Of a stretch of DNA of 64,000 nucleotides, positions 16,689 through 25,322 are shown piece after piece. Numbering within the stretch: position 1 is the stretch's first letter; each line of letters starts with the position of its first letter. The position numbers and the translations under genes were made by a program. A model generated the notes under the pieces. The model searched no databases and was not told the origin of the DNA. It worked only from the letters and a program-made list of their open reading frames with translations. Source of the stretch: Amorphoplanes digitatis (GTDB lineage: Bacteria > Actinomycetota > Actinomycetes > Mycobacteriales > Micromonosporaceae); NCBI RefSeq assembly GCF_014205335.1, contig NZ_JACHNH010000001.1, positions 3,280,501 to 3,344,500 on the forward strand, written 5' to 3'.

Positions 16689-18001
16689 TCGCCGTCGCCC
16701 TGCGCAACCTGCGGCACCGCCCCGGCGGATTCGTGGCGACGTTCCTGTCCGCGTTCCTGGGTGCGACGCTGCTCATGGCGTTCGCGGCGATGGTCGACAC
16801 CGCGGCGGGCGCCGACGCCGCCAGCGCGGAGTCCCTGGTCACGACGGCGAGCGTGGCCGGCGGCTGGTGCCTGGTGATCGTCGTCTTCGCGGTCACCTCG
16901 ACCCTGAGCCTGGCGGTCACGCGCCGCGCGGAGCAGACGGCGCTGCTGCGCCGGGTGGGCGCGACCGGCCCGCAGCTGCTCCGGATGATCGTGGGGGAGG
17001 CCGCGGCGATCGCGCTGCTCGCCGCGGCGGTGGCCGTGCCGGCCGGCCTCGTGCTGGGCCGGCTGCTGCTCGCGCTGTTGCAGGACACCGGCCAGGTCGC
17101 GGGAGACGTCGGTTACGCGTTCGGCCCGGTCGCGCCGGCGGTGGGCTTCGGGGTGACCCTGCTCGGCGCGATCCTCGCGGCGCTGGCCACCGCCCGGCGT
17201 ACGGTGGGCTCGGCCGGGCCCCGGCGGGCGCACCCGCGGGCCCGCCGCCTCGCCGGGGTGCTGTTCCTGCTGGTCGCGGCGAACTGCGCGACGCTGACCG
17301 TGACGCTGATGGACGGCAAGGGCATCGACGCGATGCAGACCGCGGGCCAGGCGTCGATCTGGGCGTCGATCGGCCTGGCGCTGTTCGCACCGGAGCTGCT
17401 GCGGCTGGTCACGGCGGCGCTCGGCCCGCCGGTCCGGCTGCTCGGCGGCGTCGCGGGCGAGCTTGCCGTGATCGGGGTGCGGCAGCGCACCCGGCAGCTG
17501 GCGGGCGCGGTCATGCCCGTCGTGCTGTTCACCGGCATCGCCACCGGCACGGTCTACATGCAGGGCATCGAGGACGACGCCGCGGCGGGCACGGTGGCGC
17601 CGGAGTACGCCCGCGACATTCAGACCCTGAACTACGTGGTGGTCGGAATGATCACGATCTTCGTGGCGATAATGCTGGTCAACACCCTGATCGCGGCGAC
17701 GGCGCACCGGCGGCGGGAGTTCGCCCAGCAGCGGCTGGCGGGATCGACCCGCGGTCAGCTCACCGCGATGCTCGCGTGCGAGGCGCTGCTCGTGACGGTC
17801 ACCGGGGTGCTGGCCGGCTCGGCCGCCGCGCTCTTCACGATCATGTCGTTCGGCGCGGCCCGTGCGGACCGCGCCTGGCCCGACGCGACCCCTATCGCGT
17901 ACGCGGTGATCGTCGCGGTGGCGGTCGGGCTGACGGCCTTCTCGGTGCTCGGCACGGCGCGCCGTACCGTCCGGGGCCCGGCCGTCGCGGGCCTGCGGTG
18001 A
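16685..18001 (+). CDS. ABC transporter permease, FtsX/MacB-like
   Basis: 438 aa membrane protein. The N-terminus (RHRPGGFVATFLSAFLGATLLMAF) is the typical first membrane segment. Two FtsX-type bundles follow, the first around 55-190 (RRAEQTALLRRVGATGPQLLRMIVGEA) and the second in the C-terminal 120 residues (RRREFAQQRLAGSTRGQLTAML). Translation is coupled to the ATPase by ATGA overlap. The cargo is unknown; lipid-like antibiotics or peptides are common for this class. Confidence 0.9.
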   Translation: MIAVALRNLRHRPGGFVATFLSAFLGATLLMAFAAMVDTAAGADAASAESLVTTASVAGGWCLVIVVFAVTSTLSLAVTRRAEQTALLRRVGATGPQLLRMIVGEAAAIALLAAAVAVPAGLVLGRLLLALLQDTGQVAGDVGYAFGPVAPAVGFGVTLLGAILAALATARRTVGSAGPRRAHPRARRLAGVLFLLVAANCATLTVTLMDGKGIDAMQTAGQASIWASIGLALFAPELLRLVTAALGPPVRLLGGVAGELAVIGVRQRTRQLAGAVMPVVLFTGIATGTVYMQGIEDDAAAGTVAPEYARDIQTLNYVVVGMITIFVAIMLVNTLIAATAHRRREFAQQRLAGSTRGQLTAMLACEALLVTVTGVLAGSAAALFTIMSFGAARADRAWPDATPIAYAVIVAVAVGLTAFSVLGTARRTVRGPAVAGLR

Positions 18002-18012
18002 TGATCCGGTTC

Positions 18013-18038
18013 GGCCCCGCCGGTCCGCCGGCGGGGCC
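18013..18038. terminator. Bidirectional terminator hairpin
   Basis: A perfect 11-bp stem (GGCCCCGCCGG with CCGGCGGGGCC) and a TCCG loop sit between the convergent permease and PAC2 genes, 12 nt past each stop codon. Confidence 0.75.
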
Positions 18039-18050
18039 TCGCCCGCTCGC

Positions 18051-18920
18051 CTACCAGGAGCCCGCGGTCGGGCCGGCGGAGCCGCCGCGGCGGCGCAGGT
18101 ACTTCTCGAACTCGCTGGCGATCTCGTCGCCGGTCAGCGGCTTGATGCCCTCGTCGCCGACCCGCTCCTCCAGCTCGCGGACGTAGTCGCCCAGCTCGGA
18201 GTCCTGCTCGGCGGCGGCACGGACCCGCTTCTCCCACTCGTCGGCCTCCTCGGCGAGGTCCGCGAGGGGCACCGGCAGGTCGAGGACGTCCTCGAGCCGG
18301 CTGAGCAGCGCGAGCGTCGCCTTCGGACACGGCGGGTTGTTCGCGTAGTGCGGGACGTGCACCCAGAACGAGAGGGCGTCGACGTCGGCGCGCCCGGCCG
18401 CCTCCTGAAGCACGCCGACTATGCCGGTCGGGCCGTCGTAGCGGGTCGGGACGACCTTGTATCTCTCCGCGACCTCCTTCTCCGACGCGGTGCCGCTGAT
18501 CGGCAGCGGCCGGGTGTATGGCACGTCGGCGAGCAGGGCGCCCAGCAGCACGATCCGGTTGACCTCGAGGCTGTGGCACACCTCGAGGATCTGCTCGCAG
18601 AACGTGCGCCAGCGCATGCTCGGCTCTATCCCGCGGATCAGCACCACGTCGCGTTCGGTGCCGGGCGGGCTCGCCACGCTGAACCGGGTGGTCGGCCACT
18701 CGATCTTGCGGGCCTCGCCCTCGGCCATGGTGATGGTCGGCCTGCTGACCTGGAAGTCGTAGAACTCCTCCGGGTCGACGGTGGTGATCTCGCGGGCCTG
18801 CCACACCTGCTCGAGGTGCTCCACCGCGGCCGTGGACGCGTCGGCGGCGTCGTTCCACCCTTCGAAGGCGGCGATCGCCACGGGGGAGCGCAGCAGGGGA
18901 AGACCGTCGAACTCTGTCAC
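18051..18920 (-). CDS. PAC2 family protein (ATP-grasp/proteasome assembly chaperone-like)
   Basis: 289 aa from a GTG at 18920 (MTEFDGLPLLRSP), with GAAAGG upstream; the longer frame start at 19052 is rejected. PAVIAAFEGWNDAADA-like residues at the N-terminus and HVPHYANNPPCPKATLALL in the second half are typical of the actinobacterial PAC2 family, related to archaeal and eukaryotic proteasome assembly chaperone 2. A link to the proteasome genes 28 kb away is speculative. The C-terminal 25 residues are basic and likely disordered. Confidence 0.87.
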   Translation of the reverse strand: MTEFDGLPLLRSPVAIAAFEGWNDAADASTAAVEHLEQVWQAREITTVDPEEFYDFQVSRPTITMAEGEARKIEWPTTRFSVASPPGTERDVVLIRGIEPSMRWRTFCEQILEVCHSLEVNRIVLLGALLADVPYTRPLPISGTASEKEVAERYKVVPTRYDGPTGIVGVLQEAAGRADVDALSFWVHVPHYANNPPCPKATLALLSRLEDVLDLPVPLADLAEEADEWEKRVRAAAEQDSELGDYVRELEERVGDEGIKPLTGDEIASEFEKYLRRRGGSAGPTAGSW

Positions 18921-19075
18921 GGTGCCAACCTTTCGTACCTCACGTACGCAAAGCCTACGTGCATGGCCGACAACGCACCCGGGGGCCGCGCCGTCGCGCG
19001 GCTTTGCGTGGAGAGCCCGGTCACAGTGTGTCCACCTGTCGGACGCCGTCATGCGGTACCGGGGGCTTCTGCCAT

Positions 19076-19081
19076 TAGCCT
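19076..19081 (+). promoter_or_regulatory. -10 box of leaderless metH
   Basis: TAGCCT ends 6 nt before the GTG start of metH, implying a leaderless transcript. The upstream region shows no recognisable cobalamin or SAM riboswitch core. Confidence 0.5.
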
Positions 19082-19087
19082 TGTCGG

Positions 19088-22000
19088 GTGCCGAATTCCT
19101 TCCTTGCCGCGCTGACCGATCGCATCCTCGTCGCCGACGGGGCGATGGGCACGATGCTGCAAGCCGCAGACCTCGACGTGGACACCGACTTCCAGGGTCT
19201 CGAGGGCTGCAACGAGATCCTGAACGTGACCCGGCCCGACGTCGTCCGCGGCGTGCACGAGGCCTACCTGGCCGCCGGCGCCGACTGCGTGGAGACGAAC
19301 ACCTTCGGCGCGAACCTCGGTAACCTGGGCGACTACGACATTCAGGACAGAATTCGCGAACTCTCCGAGGCCGGCGCCCGGGTCGCCCGCGAGGCGGCCG
19401 ACACCTGGTCGACCCCGGAGCAGCCCCGGTACGTGCTCGGCTCGATCGGCCCCGGCACCAAGCTGCCGACGCTGGGCCACACGCACTACACGACGCTGCG
19501 CGACGCGTACCACGAGAACGCGGCCGGGCTGATCCTCGGCGGCGCCGACGCGCTGATCATCGAGACCTGCCAGGACCTGTTGCAGACCAAGTCCGCGGTG
19601 GTCGGCTCCCGCCGGGCGATGGCCGAGGTCGGGCGCGAGGTCCCGATCATCTGCCACGTGACCGTGGAGACCACCGGCACGATGCTGCTGGGCAGCGAGA
19701 TCGGCGCGGCGCTGACCGCGCTCGAACCGCTCGGCATCGACCTCATCGGACTGAACTGTGCCACCGGGCCCGCCGAGATGACCGAGCACCTGCGCTACCT
19801 GTCGCAGTCTGCGGGCATCCCGATCTCGGTAATGCCCAACGCCGGCCTGCCCGTCCTGGCCGCGGGCGGCGCCTACTACCCGCTCACCCCGGACGAGCTC
19901 GCCGAGGCCCTGGAGCGCTTCGTCCGCGAGTACGGCGTCTCGCTGGTCGGCGGCTGCTGCGGCACCACGCCCGCGCACATCGCGGCGGTCGTCGAGCGGG
20001 TCCGCGGGCTGCGCGCGGCGCCGCGTACCGTCGCGCACCCGCCGGCCGCCGCCTCGATCTACCACGAGGTGCCGTTCCGGCAGGACGCCGGCGTGCTGAT
20101 GGTCGGCGAGCGGACCAACGCGAACGGCTCGAAGGCGTTCCGCGAGCCGATGCTGGCCGGCGACTGGCAGGCCTGCGTGGAGATCGCCCGCAGCCAGGCC
20201 CGCGACGGCTCACACCTGCTGGACCTCTGCGTCGACTACGTCGGCCGCGACGGCACCCAGGACATGCGCGAGCTGGCCGGCCGCTTCGCCACCGCGTCCA
20301 CCCTGCCGATCATGCTCGACTCGACCGAGCCGCAGGTCGTCGAGGCCGGCCTGGAGATGCTCGGTGGCCGCTGCGTGGTCAACTCGGTCAACTACGAGGA
20401 CGGCGACGGCCCCGGCTCCCGCTTCGCGCGGATGATGCCGATCGTCAAGGAGCACGGCGCCGCCGTGGTCGCGCTGACCATCGACGAGGAGGGCCAGGCC
20501 CGCGACGCCGACTGGAAGGTCCGGGTCGCCTCCCGGCTGATCGACGACCTCACCGGCACGTGGGGCATGAACCGCGCCGACATCCTGGTCGACTGCCTGA
20601 CGTTTCCCATCGCCACCGGCCAGGAGGAGACCCGCCGCGACGGCCTGGAGACGATCGAGGCGATCCGGCGCATCACCGAGCTGTACCCCGGCGTCAACTT
20701 CACCCTCGGCGTCTCGAACATCTCGTTCGGCCTGAACCCGGCCGCCCGCCAGGTGCTCAACTCGGTCTTCCTGCACGAGTGCGTGCTGGCCGGCATGACC
20801 AGCGCGATCGTGCACGCCAGCAAGATCCTGCCGATGTCCAAGATCCCGGACGAGCAGCGCCAGGTCGCCCTGGACATGGTGTACGACCGGCGCAGCGAGG
20901 GCTACGACCCGCTCCAGAAGTTCCTCCAGCTCTTCGAGGGCGTCGACGTGAAGTCGGCCCGCGAGTCCCGCGCGCAGGAACTGGCGTCGCTGCCCCTGGA
21001 CGAGCGCCTCAAGCGCCGCGTCATCGACGGCGAGCGCAACGGCCTGGAGGACGACCTCCTCGAGGCGCTGCAAGCCTCCTCGGCGCTGGCGATCGTCAAC
21101 GATGTCCTGCTGGACGGCATGAAGACGGTCGGCGAGCTGTTCGGCTCCGGCCAGATGCAGCTGCCGTTCGTGCTCCAGTCCGCCGAGGTGATGAAGGCGG
21201 CGGTGGCGTTCCTCGAGCCGCACATGGAAAAGAACGAGGACGAGGACGGCAAGGGCCGCATCGTGCTCGCCACGGTCAAGGGCGACGTGCACGACATCGG
21301 CAAGAACCTTGTCGACATCATCCTGAGCAACAACGGCTACGAGGTCGTCAACATCGGCATCAAGCAGCCGATCAACGCCATCATCGACGCGGCCGAGCAG
21401 CACCAGGCCGACGCCATTGGCATGTCCGGCCTGCTGGTGAAGAGCACCGTCGTGATGAAGGAGAACCTGCACGAGATGGCGGCCCGCGGCGTGGCCAGCC
21501 GGTTCCCGGTCATGCTGGGCGGCGCCGCGCTGACCCGCGCGTACGTGGAGGACGACCTGCGCTCGCAGTACGAGGGCGAGGTCCACTACGCCCGCGACGC
21601 CTTCGAGGGCCTGTCCCTGATGGACCGGGTGATGACCGCCAAGCGCGGCGGCGCCCCCGTGATCGACCCCGAACGCGAGGCCGCGCTCGCCGCCCGCCGC
21701 GCCCGCCGCGAGAAGCAGCGCGCGATGGTCACGGCGAACCTGCCGCCGCTGGACGACACCTCGGTCCGCTCGGACGTGTCCCCGTCCGCCGACGTGCCCG
21801 CCCCGCCGTTCTTCGGCACCCGCGTCATCAAGGGCATCCCCCTCAACGATTACGCGTCGATGCTGGACGAGCGGGCGACGTTCCTCGGCCAGTGGGGCCT
21901 CAAGCCGGCCCGCGGCGGCAGCGGCCCCTCCTACGACGAACTCGTGGAGACGGAAGGCCGCCCCCGACTGCGCTACTGGCTGGACCGCCTGGCCGCCGAC

Positions 22001-22609
22001 CACACCCTCGAGGCGGCCGTCGTCTACGGCTACTTCCCGGCGTACTCGGAAGGCAACACCCTCGTGGTGCTGGACGAGAACGGCACGTCGGAGCGGGCCC
22101 GCTTCACGTTCCCCCGCCAGCGCCAGGAACGCCGCCTCTGCCTGGCCGACTTCTTCAAGCCCCGCGAGGCCGGCCAACTCGACGTCGTCGGCCTGCAACT
22201 GGTGACGGTCGGCCAGCCGATCAGCGAGTACACGGCGAAGATGTTCGCCCGCAACGAGTACCGCGACTACCTGGAGGTACACGGCCTGTCGGTCCAGCTG
22301 ACCGAGGCACTGGCGGAGTACTGGCACCGACGGGTCCGCTCGGAACTGACCCTGCCGAACGGCACTACGGTCGGCACGAACGACCCGGCAGACCTGGCGG
22401 GAATCCTGAAGAACGACTACCGCGGCTGCCGGTACGCCTTCGGCTACCCGGCCTGCCCGGACCTGGAGGACCGCGCCAAGGTCGTCGACCTACTGGACGC
22501 GACCCGCATCGGCGTGACCCTGTCCGAGGAATTCCAACTGGAACCCGAACAGTCCACCGACGCGATCATCGTCCACCACCCGGACGCCAACTACTTCAAC
22601 GCCAAGTAG
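19088..22609 (+). CDS. metH: Methionine synthase, cobalamin-dependent (MetH)
   Basis: 1173 aa. It transfers the methyl group of 5-methyltetrahydrofolate to homocysteine through methylcobalamin. Domains in order: homocysteine/zinc barrel (1 to about 310; GLNCATGP and GGCCGTTPAH supply the zinc cysteines), pterin barrel (about 330-620; VGERTNANGSKAF), cobalamin cap, cobalamin domain (DVHDIGKN with the axial His) and reactivation domain in the last 300 residues with RGCRYAFGYPACPD. All modules are intact. A GTG start with a -10 box 6 nt upstream indicates leaderless expression. Confidence 0.97.
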   Translation: MPNSFLAALTDRILVADGAMGTMLQAADLDVDTDFQGLEGCNEILNVTRPDVVRGVHEAYLAAGADCVETNTFGANLGNLGDYDIQDRIRELSEAGARVAREAADTWSTPEQPRYVLGSIGPGTKLPTLGHTHYTTLRDAYHENAAGLILGGADALIIETCQDLLQTKSAVVGSRRAMAEVGREVPIICHVTVETTGTMLLGSEIGAALTALEPLGIDLIGLNCATGPAEMTEHLRYLSQSAGIPISVMPNAGLPVLAAGGAYYPLTPDELAEALERFVREYGVSLVGGCCGTTPAHIAAVVERVRGLRAAPRTVAHPPAAASIYHEVPFRQDAGVLMVGERTNANGSKAFREPMLAGDWQACVEIARSQARDGSHLLDLCVDYVGRDGTQDMRELAGRFATASTLPIMLDSTEPQVVEAGLEMLGGRCVVNSVNYEDGDGPGSRFARMMPIVKEHGAAVVALTIDEEGQARDADWKVRVASRLIDDLTGTWGMNRADILVDCLTFPIATGQEETRRDGLETIEAIRRITELYPGVNFTLGVSNISFGLNPAARQVLNSVFLHECVLAGMTSAIVHASKILPMSKIPDEQRQVALDMVYDRRSEGYDPLQKFLQLFEGVDVKSARESRAQELASLPLDERLKRRVIDGERNGLEDDLLEALQASSALAIVNDVLLDGMKTVGELFGSGQMQLPFVLQSAEVMKAAVAFLEPHMEKNEDEDGKGRIVLATVKGDVHDIGKNLVDIILSNNGYEVVNIGIKQPINAIIDAAEQHQADAIGMSGLLVKSTVVMKENLHEMAARGVASRFPVMLGGAALTRAYVEDDLRSQYEGEVHYARDAFEGLSLMDRVMTAKRGGAPVIDPEREAALAARRARREKQRAMVTANLPPLDDTSVRSDVSPSADVPAPPFFGTRVIKGIPLNDYASMLDERATFLGQWGLKPARGGSGPSYDELVETEGRPRLRYWLDRLAADHTLEAAVVYGYFPAYSEGNTLVVLDENGTSERARFTFPRQRQERRLCLADFFKPREAGQLDVVGLQLVTVGQPISEYTAKMFARNEYRDYLEVHGLSVQLTEALAEYWHRRVRSELTLPNGTTVGTNDPADLAGILKNDYRGCRYAFGYPACPDLEDRAKVVDLLDATRIGVTLSEEFQLEPEQSTDAIIVHHPDANYFNAK

Positions 22610-23060
22610 TTCGCATACCCACGCTGAGCTGCGGAAACGCTTCGAGAACCGGTCGATTTTCATGATCAGGCCGTCTCCAGGCCGCCAGGCGTACCCGTGG
22701 CGTGGCCGAACGCCCGATCGATGGCACGCCGGGCGCGGTCCTGTCAAACCGTCGCGCCGCCCGTCCGCGCCCGGATGATGCCGACGAGAGTTCGCCGGAC
22801 GGACTTGCCCGCCGTGGTTGGCGACTCGCGTGGGCGTACGCAAGAACCTCCTCGTGTCATATGACCTGGCGGTGTGGGAAGGCGATCGACCGGCAGACGA
22901 GGGTCGGAAGGGGCTGTACCCGCTCCGCTCCGTGGCCTCGGCGTGCCGGGCTCCATGCAATGCCGACCATCGCTGCGCTCCCGCGCCACAACTGATCCCG
23001 AACGCCCCGGCTCCGCGCCTGCACCGATGCGTGAGCACGTCCTCCGCCGATGTGCCGGCC
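22610..23060. other. Intergenic stretch without recognisable genes
   Basis: About 450 nt between the convergent metH and secreted-protein genes. Short frames exist on both strands but are arginine-rich, match no family, and lack start signals. I see no RNA gene. Confidence 0.55.
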
Positions 23061-23081
23061 CCGGTGTGGTGGACACCGGGA
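23061..23081. terminator. Terminator hairpin downstream of the secreted protein
   Basis: CCCGGTGT pairs with ACACCGGG (8 bp, loop GGTGG), 16 nt beyond the 3' end of the minus-strand gene. Confidence 0.6.
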
Positions 23082-23096
23082 CCGGCACTGGTGCGG

Positions 23097-23663
23097 TCAG
23101 CTGAAGTACCCGTAGTCGTAGATGAATCTGTTGGGATTGGCGTACACGTCGATGTTGAACGTCCCGCTCACGCAGGCGTTGCCGTCCGGTGGGCAGTAGG
23201 TGAACGGCTGCGCACCCCTGGCGGTGTAGTAGGTGTTCGGGAACGACTTCGGGTCCTCTCTGACCGAGGACGCGCCGAAGGTAAGGCCGACGATGGGCTC
23301 GGCCTCGACGACCACGGTGGCGCGCTCCAGGATCCGGGTCACCTTGGTTGCGTTAGAGCAGGGCTTCGTTCTTGTCGCCTGGGCCCACAGGTGCTGGCCG
23401 GTCGGGACGTAGGTGATGTCCCAGATCGGCTCGTAGTAGTCACAGGCGTCTGCCGCCGCGACCGCTTGGAGCTTGCGGCCGGTGGCCTTCACGGGCACGA
23501 CCCTGAACATCTTGGCCGCCTGCCCGGCCGAAAGCTGAACGACCCCGCGTTCGGGGATCGGTGCGGGCTCGGCCGCCCGCGCCTGCGCCTGTGCGGGCGC
23601 CGCCAACGCGAGCATCCCCAGCGCGGCGACCGCCGGCGCGACGGCTCTGATCTTGGTGAACAT
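23097..23663 (-). CDS. Secreted protein of unknown function
   Basis: 188 aa from the ATG at 23663, with GAGGGA upstream. A Sec signal peptide is clear: basic FTKIRA, hydrophobic APAVAALGMLALA, then a probable cut at AQA. The mature protein has several Cys residues (ADACDYYEP, TKPCSNA, TYCPPDGNACVSG) that could form disulfides, and ends in an aromatic segment (RFIYDYGYFS). No enzymatic motif. It stands alone, convergent with metH. Confidence 0.75.
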   Translation of the reverse strand: MFTKIRAVAPAVAALGMLALAAPAQAQARAAEPAPIPERGVVQLSAGQAAKMFRVVPVKATGRKLQAVAAADACDYYEPIWDITYVPTGQHLWAQATRTKPCSNATKVTRILERATVVVEAEPIVGLTFGASSVREDPKSFPNTYYTARGAQPFTYCPPDGNACVSGTFNIDVYANPNRFIYDYGYFS

Positions 23664-23777
23664 TGCATCCCTCTCGGGGGTCAAGGCCCGGGTCGTCCCG
23701 GGGTCACCGTGATCGGCGACCCAGCAAGCGTCACCGGAGCCAGTGGACGCGCACTGGACGCGCACTGGACCGGGAGA

Positions 23778-24157
23778 TCAGGCCGGTGTGGCGAGGCCGG
23801 TTCCGGCCAGCAGGGTGCGCGCGGCGACCATGGTCGTCGGCCTGGCCGCCCTTCCGGCGTGATCCAACGCCCGTGCAGCGTGAGGGCGTGGCGCTGCGCG
23901 CCGTCGAGATCGTCGCGCTGATTCCTTGAGCGCCCCGGGCACCCGGCGAACCACACCGGTCCTACCAGCGCGGCACTGACCGTCGGGGTTCGAGGACCCG
24001 TGGGACGGCAACGACGCGCAGGCGCCGGACAAGCTGCCGACCTTGACGAGTAGTTGCAGGCTCCCTGGTGGGTGACCCGCTCGAATTCGCGGAGCGACAG
24101 GCCGCGATCGCGGCGCAGACGGCGTAGTACTACGGCGAAGGTCGGTTCTGGATCCAC
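23778..24157 (-). pseudogene. Decayed XRE-family regulator
   Basis: The frame starting at 24157 opens as a good XRE helix-turn-helix (FAVVLRRLRRDRGLSLREFERVTHQG) but then turns into arginine/proline-rich nonsense. Pieces that look like the rest of such a regulator appear in other frames: LVKVGSL after a shift near 24060, and LLAGTGLATPA near 23780. Frameshifts and small deletions seem to have destroyed it. The 52 bp just upstream (24163-24214) are nearly identical to the DNA before the intact XRE gene at 26501, so the two were paralogues. Confidence 0.6.
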
Positions 24158-24162
24158 AGGTC

Positions 24163-24214
24163 GTCACATCCCTGCTTGCGGTCAGGGCGGCGGTCGGCCG
24201 CAAGTCCGGCCGCC
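24163..24214. repeat. 52-bp direct repeat, copy A
   Basis: Matches 26503-26554 in the same orientation with two mismatches (24194 and 24207). It lies upstream of the decayed XRE gene, as copy B lies upstream of the intact one. It contains the inverted pair CTTGCGG/CCGCAAG. Confidence 0.9.
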
Positions 24215-24474
24215 TGCGTCGACGGCACCGGTGCCGGCTGTTGCCGCCCACGGCGAAGCCCAGAGCTGGTGATTCAGCACTCGCATCGTCTTCGTGGCTT
24301 GGGAGCGATCGAGCACGGTGATCGGCTACGGAGGGGACAACCCGGTTCGGCAGGCGATGGGCGAGGCCGTCGCGGACGTAGCCGACGCGCCGCCGCTGAC
24401 CCGGAGGCATACGGCAAGGTTATCGAGGTCAGGCCGTCTGCGGGCCGTGGAAGGTGGGCCAACGATGACCGACG
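24215..24474. other. Non-coding stretch upstream of the 2H phosphoesterase gene
   Basis: About 260 nt. Short frames on both strands match nothing recognisable. Only the -35-like TTGACG at 24475-24480, which belongs to the next gene, stands out. Confidence 0.45.
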
Positions 24475-24500
24475 TTGACGATCGCCGGCATCTATAGTGT
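24475..24500 (+). promoter_or_regulatory. Promoter of the 2H phosphoesterase gene
   Basis: TTGACG (24475-24480) and TAGTGT (24495-24500) are separated by 14 nt, short for a sigma-70 promoter. The -10 is 6 nt from the ATG at 24507, the leaderless spacing. Confidence 0.45.
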
Positions 24501-24506
24501 CGGGTC

Positions 24507-25211
24507 ATGTGGCGCCTCGCCCGGCTTGATCGACTGCGCACGGCTCGTATGTCACTGCGACGCCGGGTGGCCCTCGCCTTGCGGTCCGGCGAGCACGTCG
24601 ACCAGCTGAAGGATCACTGGTGGTGGCGGCCCGGGTGGCGCCACGGCAAACACTTCTATGCCTGCCACTTCACCTTTACCGACCAGCCGGCGCTTCATGA
24701 CCTGGTGGCCGCGTATCAACGGTCGCTGTCCGATATTGATGGTCTGGACCTGATCCCGCAACGGTGGTTGCATTTGACCACGCATGAGATCGGGCCCATG
24801 GACTCCATCGACGAGTCGAGCGCCGAACGGCTTCGGCAGGTGGTCGGCGGGCTGCTGGCCGGCGTCGATGCGCCGGCGGTCACCTTTCGGCGGCCCGTCG
24901 TCCGGTCTGAGGCTGTCTACCTTCGCGCGGAGCCGGCAGAGGGGATCGCCGAGGTCCGGGAGGCGATACGCGAGGCCGTCGCGTCCGTGCTGGGCCCCGG
25001 ACGCCTTGGTGAATCCGGGAGCATTCGGCCGCATGTCAGCATTGCCTACTCGAACCGTGCGCAGCCCGCAGCGCCGATCGTCGACCGTCTCCGCCGGGTT
25101 GAGGCCGAGCCCGTGACGCTGTCCCTGCGGCATGTGGACCTGCTCGAGTACCACCGCGACCAGCAAATGTACGAATGGACCAGGTCGAGCCCGATCGCCA
25201 TCGGTCGCTGA
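24507..25211 (+). CDS. 2H phosphoesterase (2'-5' RNA ligase-like) family protein
   Basis: 234 aa. Two HxT/S motifs about 87 residues apart mark the 2H fold: His89-Leu-Thr91 in RWLHLTTHE and His176-Val-Ser178 in RPHVSIAY. Family members act on 2',3'- or 2',5'-phosphodiester bonds in RNA or nucleotides (LigT, cyclic phosphodiesterases). The N-terminal 50 residues are basic and Trp-rich (DHWWWRPGWRHGKHF), perhaps for RNA contact. It lies inside a segment bounded by the 52-bp repeats, beside XRE regulators. Actual substrate unknown. Confidence 0.83.
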   Translation: MWRLARLDRLRTARMSLRRRVALALRSGEHVDQLKDHWWWRPGWRHGKHFYACHFTFTDQPALHDLVAAYQRSLSDIDGLDLIPQRWLHLTTHEIGPMDSIDESSAERLRQVVGGLLAGVDAPAVTFRRPVVRSEAVYLRAEPAEGIAEVREAIREAVASVLGPGRLGESGSIRPHVSIAYSNRAQPAAPIVDRLRRVEAEPVTLSLRHVDLLEYHRDQQMYEWTRSSPIAIGR

Positions 25212-25278
25212 CCGGCGGTACCGGGGCGACTCACCGCGCGCGGCCCGTGCTGGATATGCCGACTTCGCATCGCCTTGC

Positions 25279-25317
25279 TGTCCACAAGGCGCCGGCCCGT
25301 CCACAGAACTGTGGACA
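25279..25317. repeat. Cluster of GTCCACA motifs with an 18-bp palindrome
   Basis: TGTCCACA occurs at 25279-25286 and, on the minus strand, at 25310-25317; CGTCCACA is at 25298-25305. The last two form the perfect inverted repeat GTCCACAG-AA-CTGTGGAC (25299-25316). The core resembles DnaA boxes (TTGTCCACA). Located between convergent genes, it may equally act as a terminator. Confidence 0.4.
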
Positions 25318-25322
25318 GCGAA

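Noticed and set aside
18921..19087. Riboswitch before metH
   Set aside because: No cobalamin-box or SAM core could be recognised, and the -10 box suggests no leader.
20210..22327. 705-aa open frame antisense to metH
   Set aside because: Leu/Val/His-rich shadow with no domain; metH is complete opposite it.
22610..23096. Short minus-strand frames between metH and the secreted protein
   Set aside because: Arg/Pro-rich, no family features, no ribosome site; treated as non-coding.
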